A stretch of 64,000 nt of DNA from a virus: positions 19,473 to 83,472 of the IMG/VR virus record IMGVR_UViG_3300025849_003059, one strand, 5' to 3'. Shown piece after piece: positions 1-7,350 of this stretch (within the stretch, counting starts at the first letter, position 1; every line of letters starts with the position of its first letter). The notes under the pieces are model-generated. The model saw only the letters and a list, made by a program, of their open reading frames with translations. It searched no databases and was not told where the DNA came from. The position numbers and the translations under genes are program-made.

Positions 1-175
1 ATGCTCCCCACATTTTACGTTTCTTAAATAAATCAAAGAAAATTGCAGATACTTCTTGTCGAATTAAATCTCGAATAAGTTTTTCATCGTCATTCGTGAT
101 TTCTTCGCTGATTCTATCCAATTTTACATTTTGGATTTCTTCATTGATGATATCGTACAACTCTCTCTTAGTCAT
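1..175 (-). CDS. Partial hypothetical phage protein (N-terminal 58 residues)
   Basis: An ATG at position 175 opens a frame that runs off the left edge without a stop. It begins MTKRELYDII and is rich in charged, helix-forming residues (Glu, Asp, Lys, Arg, Ile), with no recognisable motif. The start lies directly against the stop of the 91-residue gene upstream (176-178), so the two are probably translationally coupled. Its place in the portal-downstream run, where T4-like phages encode prohead core, protease and capsid genes, suggests head morphogenesis. That is inference from position only, and the product is unrecognised. Confidence 0.6.
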   Translation of the reverse strand, partial: MTKRELYDIINEEIQNVKLDRISEEITNDDEKLIRDLIRQEVSAIFFDLFKKRKMWGA

Positions 176-451
176 TTATTTTTTTTCTTTTTTCTCAATT
201 GCCTTTTGAAGTGCTGGTGGTAGTTTTTTCTGAGCTGCGGTCAACTCTTCTGCCACTTGTTCTTTTTTTTCTCCTCTACCTTTCCAAGTAGCATCGATTT
301 TATTAAAGAATGCCTTCTTTTCTTCATCAGACATAGATGGAATTGATTTTCCAGCTTTTTCCAATGCTTTTTTGAAGAATTCTTGATATTCGTTTTCTTC
401 AATCATTGTTTCTCTGATGATTTCTTTTAATCTATTTTTTGATATTTTCAT
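176..451 (-). CDS. Small charged protein, possible prohead core or internal head protein
   Basis: The 91-residue product is strongly charged and predicted helical. It opens with a basic amphipathic segment (MKISKNRLKEIIRE), a type of start I associate with small proteins near the head genes of marine myoviruses, and it ends in a Lys/Glu-rich tail. There are no cysteines, signal peptide or membrane segment. An AGGAG ribosome binding site sits nine bases before the ATG at 451, inside the end of the upstream gene, with which it overlaps by four bases (ATGA type). Its place three genes after the portal and its composition fit a scaffold or core component, as with gp67/gp68 of T4. I see no sequence motif that proves this. 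Confidence 0.55.
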   Translation of the reverse strand: MKISKNRLKEIIRETMIEENEYQEFFKKALEKAGKSIPSMSDEEKKAFFNKIDATWKGRGEKKEQVAEELTAAQKKLPPALQKAIEKKEKK

Positions 452-1263
452 TTTTCAATCTCCTGTATTGTTCGAGCGATATTAATTAATCTCTCCTTTA
501 TCTTATAAATATGATTATTTGTTCTTTTCCAATACTGATTGGAATCCAACTCATTCATAGTTTTGATTTTATTATACCAATTGAAAAATTTCTCAGTTTC
601 TCTTAGTTGATATTTTAATTCTTTTAAACCCATTGCCATCTTCTTATGAGGATGCATTGTTTCATCGTTCTTTAATTCTAACCAACGATTAACAGGTCTT
701 TTCACTTTAGCTTCGTTTACTGATTCTTTTAAATACTTTTTCCAATCTGAAAAATCTGGTGCTTTGTCAACTTCAATAAAATTACTTTTATATCTTAACT
801 TAGGTTGTTTACTTAAATCATATCCTAATCTAACAGCAACTTTCTTTTTTAAATCTACATAAAAAAGTGCACCATGATAATCAATTAAGTATGCACCTTT
901 TTTACCATCAATAAATCCAGGTATATTTTTTAATAATACACCAGGAGATGTTAATCCTAAACCAGAATGTCCTGCAATATATTTTACAGGTGTATCTTTA
1001 GTAAGTTGAAAATATTCATGTCCTCTTTTTGGAGATACCAATCCTTCATTAATATCATCTTCATCAATCTTACCAACTATCTTCATACCAAATTGAGTTG
1101 AAATCTTTTTCTTTCTTTTCTTATCTTTTCTACCACCATCAGAGAAAGCACCAGGCACATTATAACCTGCCACATTACCTGTTGCAGTTGCTTCATCTAA
1201 TTCTTTTTCAATTTCTTGAATTAGTTCATCAATAAAGTTATTAAGGTTTTTTTCCATTGACAT
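448..1263 (-). CDS. Conserved-type phage protein of the head gene cluster
   Basis: The 271-residue product has an acidic, helical N-terminus (residues 1-25). Next comes a small-residue stretch, ATATGNVAGYN, of a kind I associate with head-cluster proteins of marine T4-like phages, then a very basic patch (KDKKRKKK, around residues 46-53). The middle is beta-rich and hydrophobic (about residues 85-165) and the C-terminus is helical. The ATG at 1263 has AAAGGAAA eight bases upstream; a second in-frame ATG lies two codons in. It overlaps the preceding gene by 23 bases. A core or scaffold role, or a packaged internal protein, is plausible from position. No catalytic residues of a prohead protease are visible, so I do not call it gp21. 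Confidence 0.5.
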   Translation of the reverse strand: MSMEKNLNNFIDELIQEIEKELDEATATGNVAGYNVPGAFSDGGRKDKKRKKKISTQFGMKIVGKIDEDDINEGLVSPKRGHEYFQLTKDTPVKYIAGHSGLGLTSPGVLLKNIPGFIDGKKGAYLIDYHGALFYVDLKKKVAVRLGYDLSKQPKLRYKSNFIEVDKAPDFSDWKKYLKESVNEAKVKRPVNRWLELKNDETMHPHKKMAMGLKELKYQLRETEKFFNWYNKIKTMNELDSNQYWKRTNNHIYKIKERLINIARTIQEIEK

Positions 1264-2110
1264 TTTTTATTTCCTTTACTAACTCATAAGACATCATTAA
1301 AGCGGAAACCTGGTCATCGTTAATTTTCTTACCGATTTTTTGTTTTTTCAAAACATTAATAGTTTCACGCAATTTAATTTTTGTAATCTTATCTTTCATT
1401 CCTTTATACAAATCATGTAATTCGGTAATTGTTCTTATAAGTTCTTTCTCAAAGTAATCACCAAATTTAGATGTGTTAGTAATGTTGTTAATATACTCTC
1501 TTAATAATCCTTTTTGTATTTCATTTAAGTTAGTATATTTTTTGTTGAAAGTTTCTACAAGAATTTTATAAGTAAGTAATCTTAAATCCTTTTCTTGTTT
1601 TTTGTAATCTTCAACGAGTCTGTCCTCTTTTTGTTTAAGAGTTGGAATTGAGTTGGAAATATGTTCAACGATAGTAAGTTTAGAATCAAAAATATCTTTT
1701 ACATCAAGAATATCATTTTTCTTTCCTTCAAATAATTTATGTACTGATGCTAAAATCTTGTAATTGGTAACAGGCGAAGATAAAAGATTATCAATTTCAA
1801 AGTTTTCTTTTATTGATTTAACAAGATTGAATTTCTCTCTTTTTAATTTTGAGTAATTAATTTTCGTATGTGCTTCTAATATGGCATCAATAAATTTCTC
1901 AGCTTTAAGTTCTGAGTTATATTTTTCATTTATTAACAGATTATACAATCGAAGTTCTTTGGCAAGTTCAGTTTTTCCACTAAAGAATTCTCTAACAATT
2001 TCTTTAGCTTTTTCTTCACCACCATTTAAAACTTCAAGTGTAATCTGACGGGTTAGTATTTCGAAAAGAAAACCCGTATTCTTGAATTTTGAATGTCTTA
2101 CTTTTTTCAT
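1241..2110 (-). CDS. Helical phage protein downstream of portal, candidate prohead core/scaffold
   Basis: The 289-residue product starts MKKVRHSKFKNTGFLFEILTRQ and is almost entirely charged and helical, with long Lys/Glu/Ile-rich segments suggesting coiled coils. It lies immediately downstream of the portal gene, where T4-like phages place gp67, gp68, gp21 and gp22. The frame can be extended to a TTG at 2125, but the ATG at 2110 has a GGAAATT element about ten bases upstream and is the better start. A TATATTTATA box at 2149-2160 lies about 40 bases before it, so it probably begins its own late transcription unit. I assign no enzymatic function; scaffold or core is inferred from composition and neighbours. 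Confidence 0.6.
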   Translation of the reverse strand: MKKVRHSKFKNTGFLFEILTRQITLEVLNGGEEKAKEIVREFFSGKTELAKELRLYNLLINEKYNSELKAEKFIDAILEAHTKINYSKLKREKFNLVKSIKENFEIDNLLSSPVTNYKILASVHKLFEGKKNDILDVKDIFDSKLTIVEHISNSIPTLKQKEDRLVEDYKKQEKDLRLLTYKILVETFNKKYTNLNEIQKGLLREYINNITNTSKFGDYFEKELIRTITELHDLYKGMKDKITKIKLRETINVLKKQKIGKKINDDQVSALMMSYELVKEIKNVNGKKP

Positions 2111-2148
2111 TTTAATAATTTCCAATTACAATATTATAAAATTACTCT

Positions 2149-2160
2149 ATTATAAATATA
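2149..2160 (-). promoter_or_regulatory. Late-type promoter box TATATTTATAAT upstream of the 1241-2110 gene
   Basis: On the coding (minus) strand this AT-rich element lies about 40 bases before the start codon and in the short gap after the portal gene. It matches the box found before eleven other starts. Confidence 0.5.
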
Positions 2161-2183
2161 AATTTATAAAAGATTAACTATTT

Positions 2184-3911
2184 TTAATCATTATCGAGGA
2201 TATTGGATTCATCCAACATATCCTTCATTTCATGTAAATACTTACGTTTTGCTGATATACCGTTGATAACTTTCAACGCTTTTTCCTCAGAAGTACGAGA
2301 ACGTTTTGATGTTCTCTCCTTATCACCTAAAGGGTCTCTACCTAATGGATGTTTATCTTTTCCATAAGTTCCACCTTCACGAGGCCTTCCACCTTTATCT
2401 TTAATTTCTTGTTTGATATTTTCAATTTGTTCTTCAATATCATCTGGTTCTTCAGATTCCATTGCAGGGTCGTTACCCTCATCTTCAATCATACGATAAC
2501 GATATCTATCTTTAATATCATCAAGTATTTTTGTTCTTTCATCATCTTGAGCACCATCTGCAACTTTAAAGATGTTTTCGTAAACCCATTCTTTAGATAA
2601 CATATTTAATCCTTGAATATCTTGAGCCAATCTAATTTTTTCACTCCACAAGTTTACTTTTTCTTGTTCGTAAATTGTAGATGGATTTACAAGTTTTAAT
2701 TCAAAGTTAGTCATTTCAAAATCTTGAATTCCTTGTGAGTACAAATGAACTATTGCAATCTTAGATAATTCTGAAATAAGTGTTCTTTGGATTCTTTCAA
2801 TCGTTCTTGCAAATCTTACATCTTCTGCAGCAAGAGTTGCTTTACCATTTATATTTTCTTCGTATCCTAAATAAGCTTTTGGAATCTTTAATGCTGCAAA
2901 CATTTTGTTTTTTAAATAATCAATATCATCAATAGTTGCGTACTCTAAACCTGCAAGGTTATCAATAGATGTACCACTATCACCGCCACGAACAGGAAGA
3001 TAGAAATCTTCTGTTAAGTTTTGCATATTGTACTTTAAGTTGTAATCACCAGTATTTCTATCGATGAAAGGAACTTTCTTCATCTTGTTGATGATTCTCT
3101 GCATATAGTTATCCACTTCTGTTGGTGGGATATTACCAATATCAATTTTGAAAACTCTTTTTTCAGGTGCTCTCATGATTCTATGGATTAACATAGCATC
3201 TTCCATTAGAGATAATTGTTTCCACAATCTTCTTCCATTCTCAATCATAGATTTACCATATGGTAACCAGTTAGTATCTGCTAACAACCTAAAATGAGCA
3301 ATTTCAAAGTTTTCATATTCTTCTTTTCCATTCGGGTCCTCAGTAATTTTAAACTTTACTGAATTTGGATTCGATGGGTCTGTTCTTTCTAATCTTTCTG
3401 TATTGTAAACTGAATGAGGAGTAACATTTACGATACCTTTACCTTCTGCAACTTCTAAACCTAAGAAGAAATCTCCATATTTTACCAAGTTTCTTGTCCA
3501 AGGCCATAGGTTAAACTCTACATTAAGAATATCGTAGAATAAGTTTTCTAATAATCCTTGTACTTTTGGATTATCCGATTGAACAAGAAGTACATCACCA
3601 AATTCGTTCTTTAATGTACATTCATCTGCATATATATCAAGAGCCGATGCTAATATCGGGTCGTTATCCATTGCATCGTAATCTCTAAAAACTTCTCTAC
3701 GAACTTGTTGGTATGCCATTGATTGTGCACCACCTGCTTGTTCAAAAAAAGATTTCTGTAATTTTGTGTATCTATCTCTTAAAGAAGATAAGTTTGTTTG
3801 TTGACGTTCATCACCATCAAACACTTTTCGTTTACCATCTTTATCGATAGTAACTACTGCTTGTGCTCTAAAGAGTTTTGTTAACCTCCCAAAAAATGAA
3901 GTATCTGCCAT
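2184..3911 (-). CDS. Portal vertex protein, T4 gp20-like
   Basis: The 575-residue product is a T4-type portal, the dodecameric ring through which DNA enters the head and to which the neck attaches. Its N-terminal half shows the family pattern: YDAMDNDPILASALDIYADE (about residues 75-95), then WPWTRNLVKYGDFFLGLEV, then the wing and stem with MEDAMLIHRIMRAPEKRVFKI and a conserved YMQRIINKMKK stretch. The C-terminal 90 residues are hydrophilic and low-complexity (KDKHPLGRDPLGDKERTSKR), like the disordered portal tail. Length fits the family, since T4 gp20 has 524 residues. It sits after the terminase and one small gene, and before the head candidates. The ATG at 3911 is preceded by a weak AGGAAAA. 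Confidence 0.93.
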   Translation of the reverse strand: MADTSFFGRLTKLFRAQAVVTIDKDGKRKVFDGDERQQTNLSSLRDRYTKLQKSFFEQAGGAQSMAYQQVRREVFRDYDAMDNDPILASALDIYADECTLKNEFGDVLLVQSDNPKVQGLLENLFYDILNVEFNLWPWTRNLVKYGDFFLGLEVAEGKGIVNVTPHSVYNTERLERTDPSNPNSVKFKITEDPNGKEEYENFEIAHFRLLADTNWLPYGKSMIENGRRLWKQLSLMEDAMLIHRIMRAPEKRVFKIDIGNIPPTEVDNYMQRIINKMKKVPFIDRNTGDYNLKYNMQNLTEDFYLPVRGGDSGTSIDNLAGLEYATIDDIDYLKNKMFAALKIPKAYLGYEENINGKATLAAEDVRFARTIERIQRTLISELSKIAIVHLYSQGIQDFEMTNFELKLVNPSTIYEQEKVNLWSEKIRLAQDIQGLNMLSKEWVYENIFKVADGAQDDERTKILDDIKDRYRYRMIEDEGNDPAMESEEPDDIEEQIENIKQEIKDKGGRPREGGTYGKDKHPLGRDPLGDKERTSKRSRTSEEKALKVINGISAKRKYLHEMKDMLDESNILDND

Positions 3912-3951
3912 GTTTTCCTAATTTATGTTATAACCTTTATTAATTAATTTA

Positions 3952-4341
3952 TTACCATTTTCTACAAGACCAATATCTTGCTTTGTGTCTTGGACCTGGT
4001 GAATCACAGTTGTGTCTTGCTCTAAATGCTTTTCTTGCATCTGGATTATTCTTTCGAATAGACATTGTTTTTTCTCCTGATTTCTTTGCGGAACTTCCTC
4101 CATGTCCGAAGTTTACTTTGACAACATTTCCTTTAGGGTTTTTAACATATACTTTGAATTTCTTGGTATCACCTTGCATCGGTTTACCTAATTTTACAGT
4201 TCTACCTTGATATTCTGCTTCATTTATATCAGATTTATATTCTTTCATAAATTCACAAAATTCTTTTATATCATGGTAATTTTCCACAGTATATTCTTCT
4301 GTATGTACTTCTTCTTTAAGTAATTCCTGCAATGATATCAT
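3952..4341 (-). CDS. Small conserved phage protein between terminase and portal
   Basis: The 129-residue product has an acidic helical N-terminus (1-45). It is followed by a compact basic C-terminal domain containing GRTVKLGKPMQGDTKKFKV, a GHGGSSAKKSGEKTMSI segment and a terminal ARHNCDSPGPRHKARYWSCRKW. The two cysteines and aromatic end resemble a small folded domain I associate with marine phage proteins, without known function. Start: ATG at 4341 with AGGAG eight bases upstream and a TATATTTATATA box at 4357-4368. It may begin the transcription unit that includes the portal. A head-completion or decoration role is possible but unproven. An overlapping frame at 3918-4103 is a shadow. Confidence 0.65.
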   Translation of the reverse strand: MISLQELLKEEVHTEEYTVENYHDIKEFCEFMKEYKSDINEAEYQGRTVKLGKPMQGDTKKFKVYVKNPKGNVVKVNFGHGGSSAKKSGEKTMSIRKNNPDARKAFRARHNCDSPGPRHKARYWSCRKW

Positions 4342-4356
4342 ATTTTATTCTCCTAA

Positions 4357-4368
4357 TATATAAATATA
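4357..4368 (-). promoter_or_regulatory. Late-type promoter box TATATTTATATA upstream of the 3952-4341 gene
   Basis: Exact consensus copy on the coding strand, 15 bases before the start codon and directly before AGGAG. It probably drives the unit with the portal. Confidence 0.65.
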
Positions 4369-4371
4369 GAG

Positions 4372-5964
4372 TTATTTAATTAACCAAGTTAAATCTTCAT
4401 TTGAATCACCAACTCTCATTTTCCATGGGTTTTCTTCCATCGCTGAATTACCACCAAAGCCCATTCCTGCAACATCCAATTGATGTGCTCCAATACCACC
4501 TAATGCTTGTTTTGTTAAATCAATTCCTTCTTGTCTTAATCGGAGGGCAGTATCTCTAACCCACAATCCGATTGATAATGACATTGTTAAATCATCATTA
4601 TAACCTCTCATAGCTTCTGCTCTATTACCATTCCATATAAATGTAAATAATTCATCGATAGTTCTTGATGAACGAATAGTAATATCCTTTTCTCTAATAT
4701 ATTGTTCTAATTTAGATATGATTAAAGGTCTTGTTTTAGATGTTGTACTAAATCCAGCAACCATTCCTCTATCTTGTCTATTATATTTGTTATTTAATTG
4801 ATTTTCGGTATCTACATATTTTAAGTCCTTACTCATATAGAAAGTATTTTGATAACCTCTATCAATTACTTGTTGTAAAACTGCCCAACCAATATTTGCA
4901 TTCTCAACTACAAGTAATGCGTTGTTATAATCAGTTGCAAGGGAAACTAAAAAGTTTCCAAAATCTTTTGTATCTAATTTACCTTTATATTCTGCAACTT
5001 GCGCTGCTTCTTCTATATCAATTACATGACAAGCTGAAAAGTCACTTGAATCTCCACGAGCAACATCCGCAACTACCATATAAGATTTCTGATAGTTTGG
5101 ATATTCCCATTTCCACAAGTTTCCATCAAATCCTGTCTTTTCAACAGGTTCTTGTACAAATGATTCTTTATAGAACATTAAAAGTTGTGGGTCAATCACA
5201 GTATCACCCGAAGATACAAAATCACAATCACATTCTTGTGCTGCTCCTTTTTTTCCTAATAATACCTCTTGTTCATCTCTCCAATCTTGGTCTCTTTCTG
5301 GATGTACACTCCAATGTAATCTAATTGTGTTAAAAGTATTTGTTTCTTCTTCTGCACCTACCCAAGTTTTGTGAAAGAAGTTTCCTACACCATTTGGTGT
5401 TGAAAGTATGATTGCATTACCACCAGTCGATAGTGTAGATTGTGCTGATACCCATATATCTTCAATCTTATCAATAAATGCTGCCTCATCAAATACTAAT
5501 AGAGATAGTGCTTCAGAACGACCAGCATCTCCAGCGGCTGAAGTTGCTTTTATCTGAGAACCGTTCGAGTATCTTAGAGATAGTTTATTATCCTCTACTG
5601 TTGTTTGTTTTAACCACGATGGTAAGTACTGGTTCATCACACGAACCTTCGTTACAAGGTTCTTAGCAACTTCTTGTTTAGTTGCAATTACCAATACATT
5701 AAAATCTTGATTGAATAGCATTTTCCAAAGAGAAAATCCCGCGGTTAGGGTTGAGATACCCGTTTGTCGAGATTTAAGAATGATGTTGTATCTATGTTCT
5801 GCAAACTCATTTAAAGTTCTTTCTTGAAACTGATATAAGTGAAAAGGAATTTTACCTCTAACTGGATGTTGTATCATACAGTACTTCTTCATGAAGTATA
5901 TAGGGTCTTGAGCACATTTCTGATACTCAATTTTTATTATTTCCTTTAAACTTTGTTTAGCCAT
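4372..5964 (-). CDS. Terminase large subunit, T4 gp17-like
   Basis: This 530-residue DNA-packaging motor has an N-terminal ATPase and a C-terminal RNase H-fold nuclease. A Walker A-like motif, SRQTGIST, is at about residues 65-72. Walker B, LLVFDE, is at 155-160, with the catalytic Glu last, and the coupling motif STPNG is at 188-192. In the nuclease part, acidic residues lie at MVVAD (Asp300), VVEN (Glu354) and in YNDDLTMSL near residue 475, the expected three-carboxylate centre. The length is a little short of T4 gp17 (610). The start at 5964 has no strong ribosome binding site but follows the upstream stop by one base, so coupling is likely. Confidence 0.96.
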   Translation of the reverse strand: MAKQSLKEIIKIEYQKCAQDPIYFMKKYCMIQHPVRGKIPFHLYQFQERTLNEFAEHRYNIILKSRQTGISTLTAGFSLWKMLFNQDFNVLVIATKQEVAKNLVTKVRVMNQYLPSWLKQTTVEDNKLSLRYSNGSQIKATSAAGDAGRSEALSLLVFDEAAFIDKIEDIWVSAQSTLSTGGNAIILSTPNGVGNFFHKTWVGAEEETNTFNTIRLHWSVHPERDQDWRDEQEVLLGKKGAAQECDCDFVSSGDTVIDPQLLMFYKESFVQEPVEKTGFDGNLWKWEYPNYQKSYMVVADVARGDSSDFSACHVIDIEEAAQVAEYKGKLDTKDFGNFLVSLATDYNNALLVVENANIGWAVLQQVIDRGYQNTFYMSKDLKYVDTENQLNNKYNRQDRGMVAGFSTTSKTRPLIISKLEQYIREKDITIRSSRTIDELFTFIWNGNRAEAMRGYNDDLTMSLSIGLWVRDTALRLRQEGIDLTKQALGGIGAHQLDVAGMGFGGNSAMEENPWKMRVGDSNEDLTWLIK

Positions 5965-5965
5965 T

Positions 5966-6634
5966 TTATTTTTTGCCTATTTTCCAATACATAGAACCAC
6001 CAACGAATGGTTTATACAAACCAAGTTGATTTGACATTCCAATGTTTAGACCATAGATGTTCATCTTTTTAGTTTTTACTAAAAGATTACCACTAAAGTT
6101 ATTTAATCCATTTGTTTGGTCCATACCTAATCCAAATCCATAGTAGAATTCTAATTTAGGTAGTTCTTTTACGATAGTTGTATTGTAAACTGTTGGAATC
6201 TTAAAGAACCAATCAATTTCTCTTGATTCGATTCTGTTTTGTGAGATAACATCAGTAAGAATACCATATCCTAAACTACTTGCTGGTTTATTACCTAAAG
6301 AATCTGTAACTTCTTTGGGGAAATCATAATCAAGGTTTAGAGTATCAGTTACAGTTACCTTAGAGAAGTAATCTTTAATGATAGCAAGTGAATCTACATC
6401 TACTGGTATCTCAACTTCTTTAATTACTTCCTTTGTAATGTACTTTGGTACATACTTTGTTACTTGTACTTCTTTTTCAACGTAAATTGTATCAGTTTCT
6501 TGTTTGATTAGTTCATAATCTTTACCATCTACCTTTACAATTTCTTTATCACCATAATCAGTACCACATCCTCTTTGTAATGCGATAATAACTACAAGCG
6601 AAATTATTATTATTTCTTTTATATATTTTTTCAT
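5966..6634 (-). CDS. Membrane-anchored phage protein of unknown function, spanin-like layout
   Basis: The 222-residue product begins with a short basic end and one hydrophobic segment (about residues 6-20), then RGCG, which could be an imperfect lipoprotein cleavage site. Next is a valine/lysine-rich repeat-like stretch (VEKEVQVTKYVPKYITKEV, about 50-75). The C-terminal 70 residues are beta-rich with alternating aromatics (YYGFGLGM, NIYGLNIGM, FVGGSMYWKI), like a strand-rich outer-membrane or virion domain. It overlaps the gene upstream by four bases. Topology (inner anchor, extended periplasmic stalk, terminal module) would suit a spanin or envelope-associated lysis protein. No holin or endolysin is adjacent, so this remains a guess. 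Confidence 0.5.
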   Translation of the reverse strand: MKKYIKEIIIISLVVIIALQRGCGTDYGDKEIVKVDGKDYELIKQETDTIYVEKEVQVTKYVPKYITKEVIKEVEIPVDVDSLAIIKDYFSKVTVTDTLNLDYDFPKEVTDSLGNKPASSLGYGILTDVISQNRIESREIDWFFKIPTVYNTTIVKELPKLEFYYGFGLGMDQTNGLNNFSGNLLVKTKKMNIYGLNIGMSNQLGLYKPFVGGSMYWKIGKK

Positions 6635-7290
6635 AAGTAATGTTCCATATTAACTTTTCGTAACTTATCAAAAACTTCGTTTCTTTCTTTTTCTAATTGT
6701 TTAATTTCTTTTTGACCATTTTTTATCATTTCGTTTATATCTGCACGAACTTCTTCGATTGGTTTTGGAAGTTTCCACGTTTCAGTAACCTTTCCATCTG
6801 AACCTATCATCTCATATTCTTCTTTTAAATCAGCTAAAGATTGTTTTAATTCATCTAATTTAGCTTTTCCAAAAATTAACATACGAGTAAACACTCTGTA
6901 ATTAGAATATTCTGTAAATACTCCCTTTACTTTTAATTCATGTTCTCTTTGAACAGTACAATCTAAACAATATCCTCCTTTTTGAATAAGCTTCTTATCT
7001 GCAGGAGTTTTTTTAAGTGTAGTACATTCAGAATTTTTACATTTTGATTTATCTTCAAGATATTTTCGAATCTCTTGGATTGATTCGTGGTTTTTACCAG
7101 TCTTTAGGATATATCCTTCCTTTTTCTCATATCTATTATGGTCATCTGTCCAAACATCACCCACTTTACGAGTTTCTTTTGCTTTCGTATATCCAACAGT
7201 AGTATTTTTAGCATACTCACCTGTTTCAACCATATCAACCAACTTTCTACGAGTTGGGTGCATATATTTCTTTTTGAATTCTTTACCCAT
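6631..7290 (-). CDS. Zinc-binding, coiled-coil phage protein upstream of the terminase
   Basis: The 219-residue product has a basic N-terminal region, then a likely zinc site made of CKNSEC (about residues 84-89) and CLDC (about 108-111). A long charged helical C-terminus (about 140-215, KNGQKEIKQLEKERNEV) looks like a coiled coil. It begins a unit: a TATATTTATATA box at 7316-7327 precedes the ATG at 7290. The next genes are the membrane-anchored protein and the large terminase. A small-terminase role is conceivable because of position and coiled coil, but gp16-type proteins do not usually carry this zinc pattern. I therefore leave the function open. Confidence 0.5.
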   Translation of the reverse strand: MGKEFKKKYMHPTRRKLVDMVETGEYAKNTTVGYTKAKETRKVGDVWTDDHNRYEKKEGYILKTGKNHESIQEIRKYLEDKSKCKNSECTTLKKTPADKKLIQKGGYCLDCTVQREHELKVKGVFTEYSNYRVFTRMLIFGKAKLDELKQSLADLKEEYEMIGSDGKVTETWKLPKPIEEVRADINEMIKNGQKEIKQLEKERNEVFDKLRKVNMEHYL

Positions 7291-7315
7291 TGTTACATAT
7301 TAGGTTATAATGTTG

Positions 7316-7327
7316 TATATAAATATA
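7316..7327 (-). promoter_or_regulatory. Late-type promoter box TATATTTATATA upstream of the zinc/coiled-coil gene
   Basis: Exact consensus copy, about 25 bases before the start codon, in the gap after the 1225-residue enzyme. It would serve the terminase unit. Confidence 0.65.
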
Positions 7328-7350
7328 TAAAATTAAAGAAACCGATAAAT

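Noticed and set aside
3918-4103. 61-codon frame on the minus strand inside the small gene before the portal
   Set aside because: It overlaps the 129-residue gene in another frame; that gene has a ribosome site and a folded-domain pattern, this one does not.
4896-5324. 142-codon plus-strand open frame opposite the terminase
   Set aside because: It runs antisense to a fully motif-supported terminase; its Leu/Gln/His-rich composition is typical of an AT-rich shadow frame.
6631-7290. Calling this the small terminase subunit
   Set aside because: Position before the terminase and the coiled coil are suggestive, but the zinc pattern and lack of a DNA-binding motif give no direct support.
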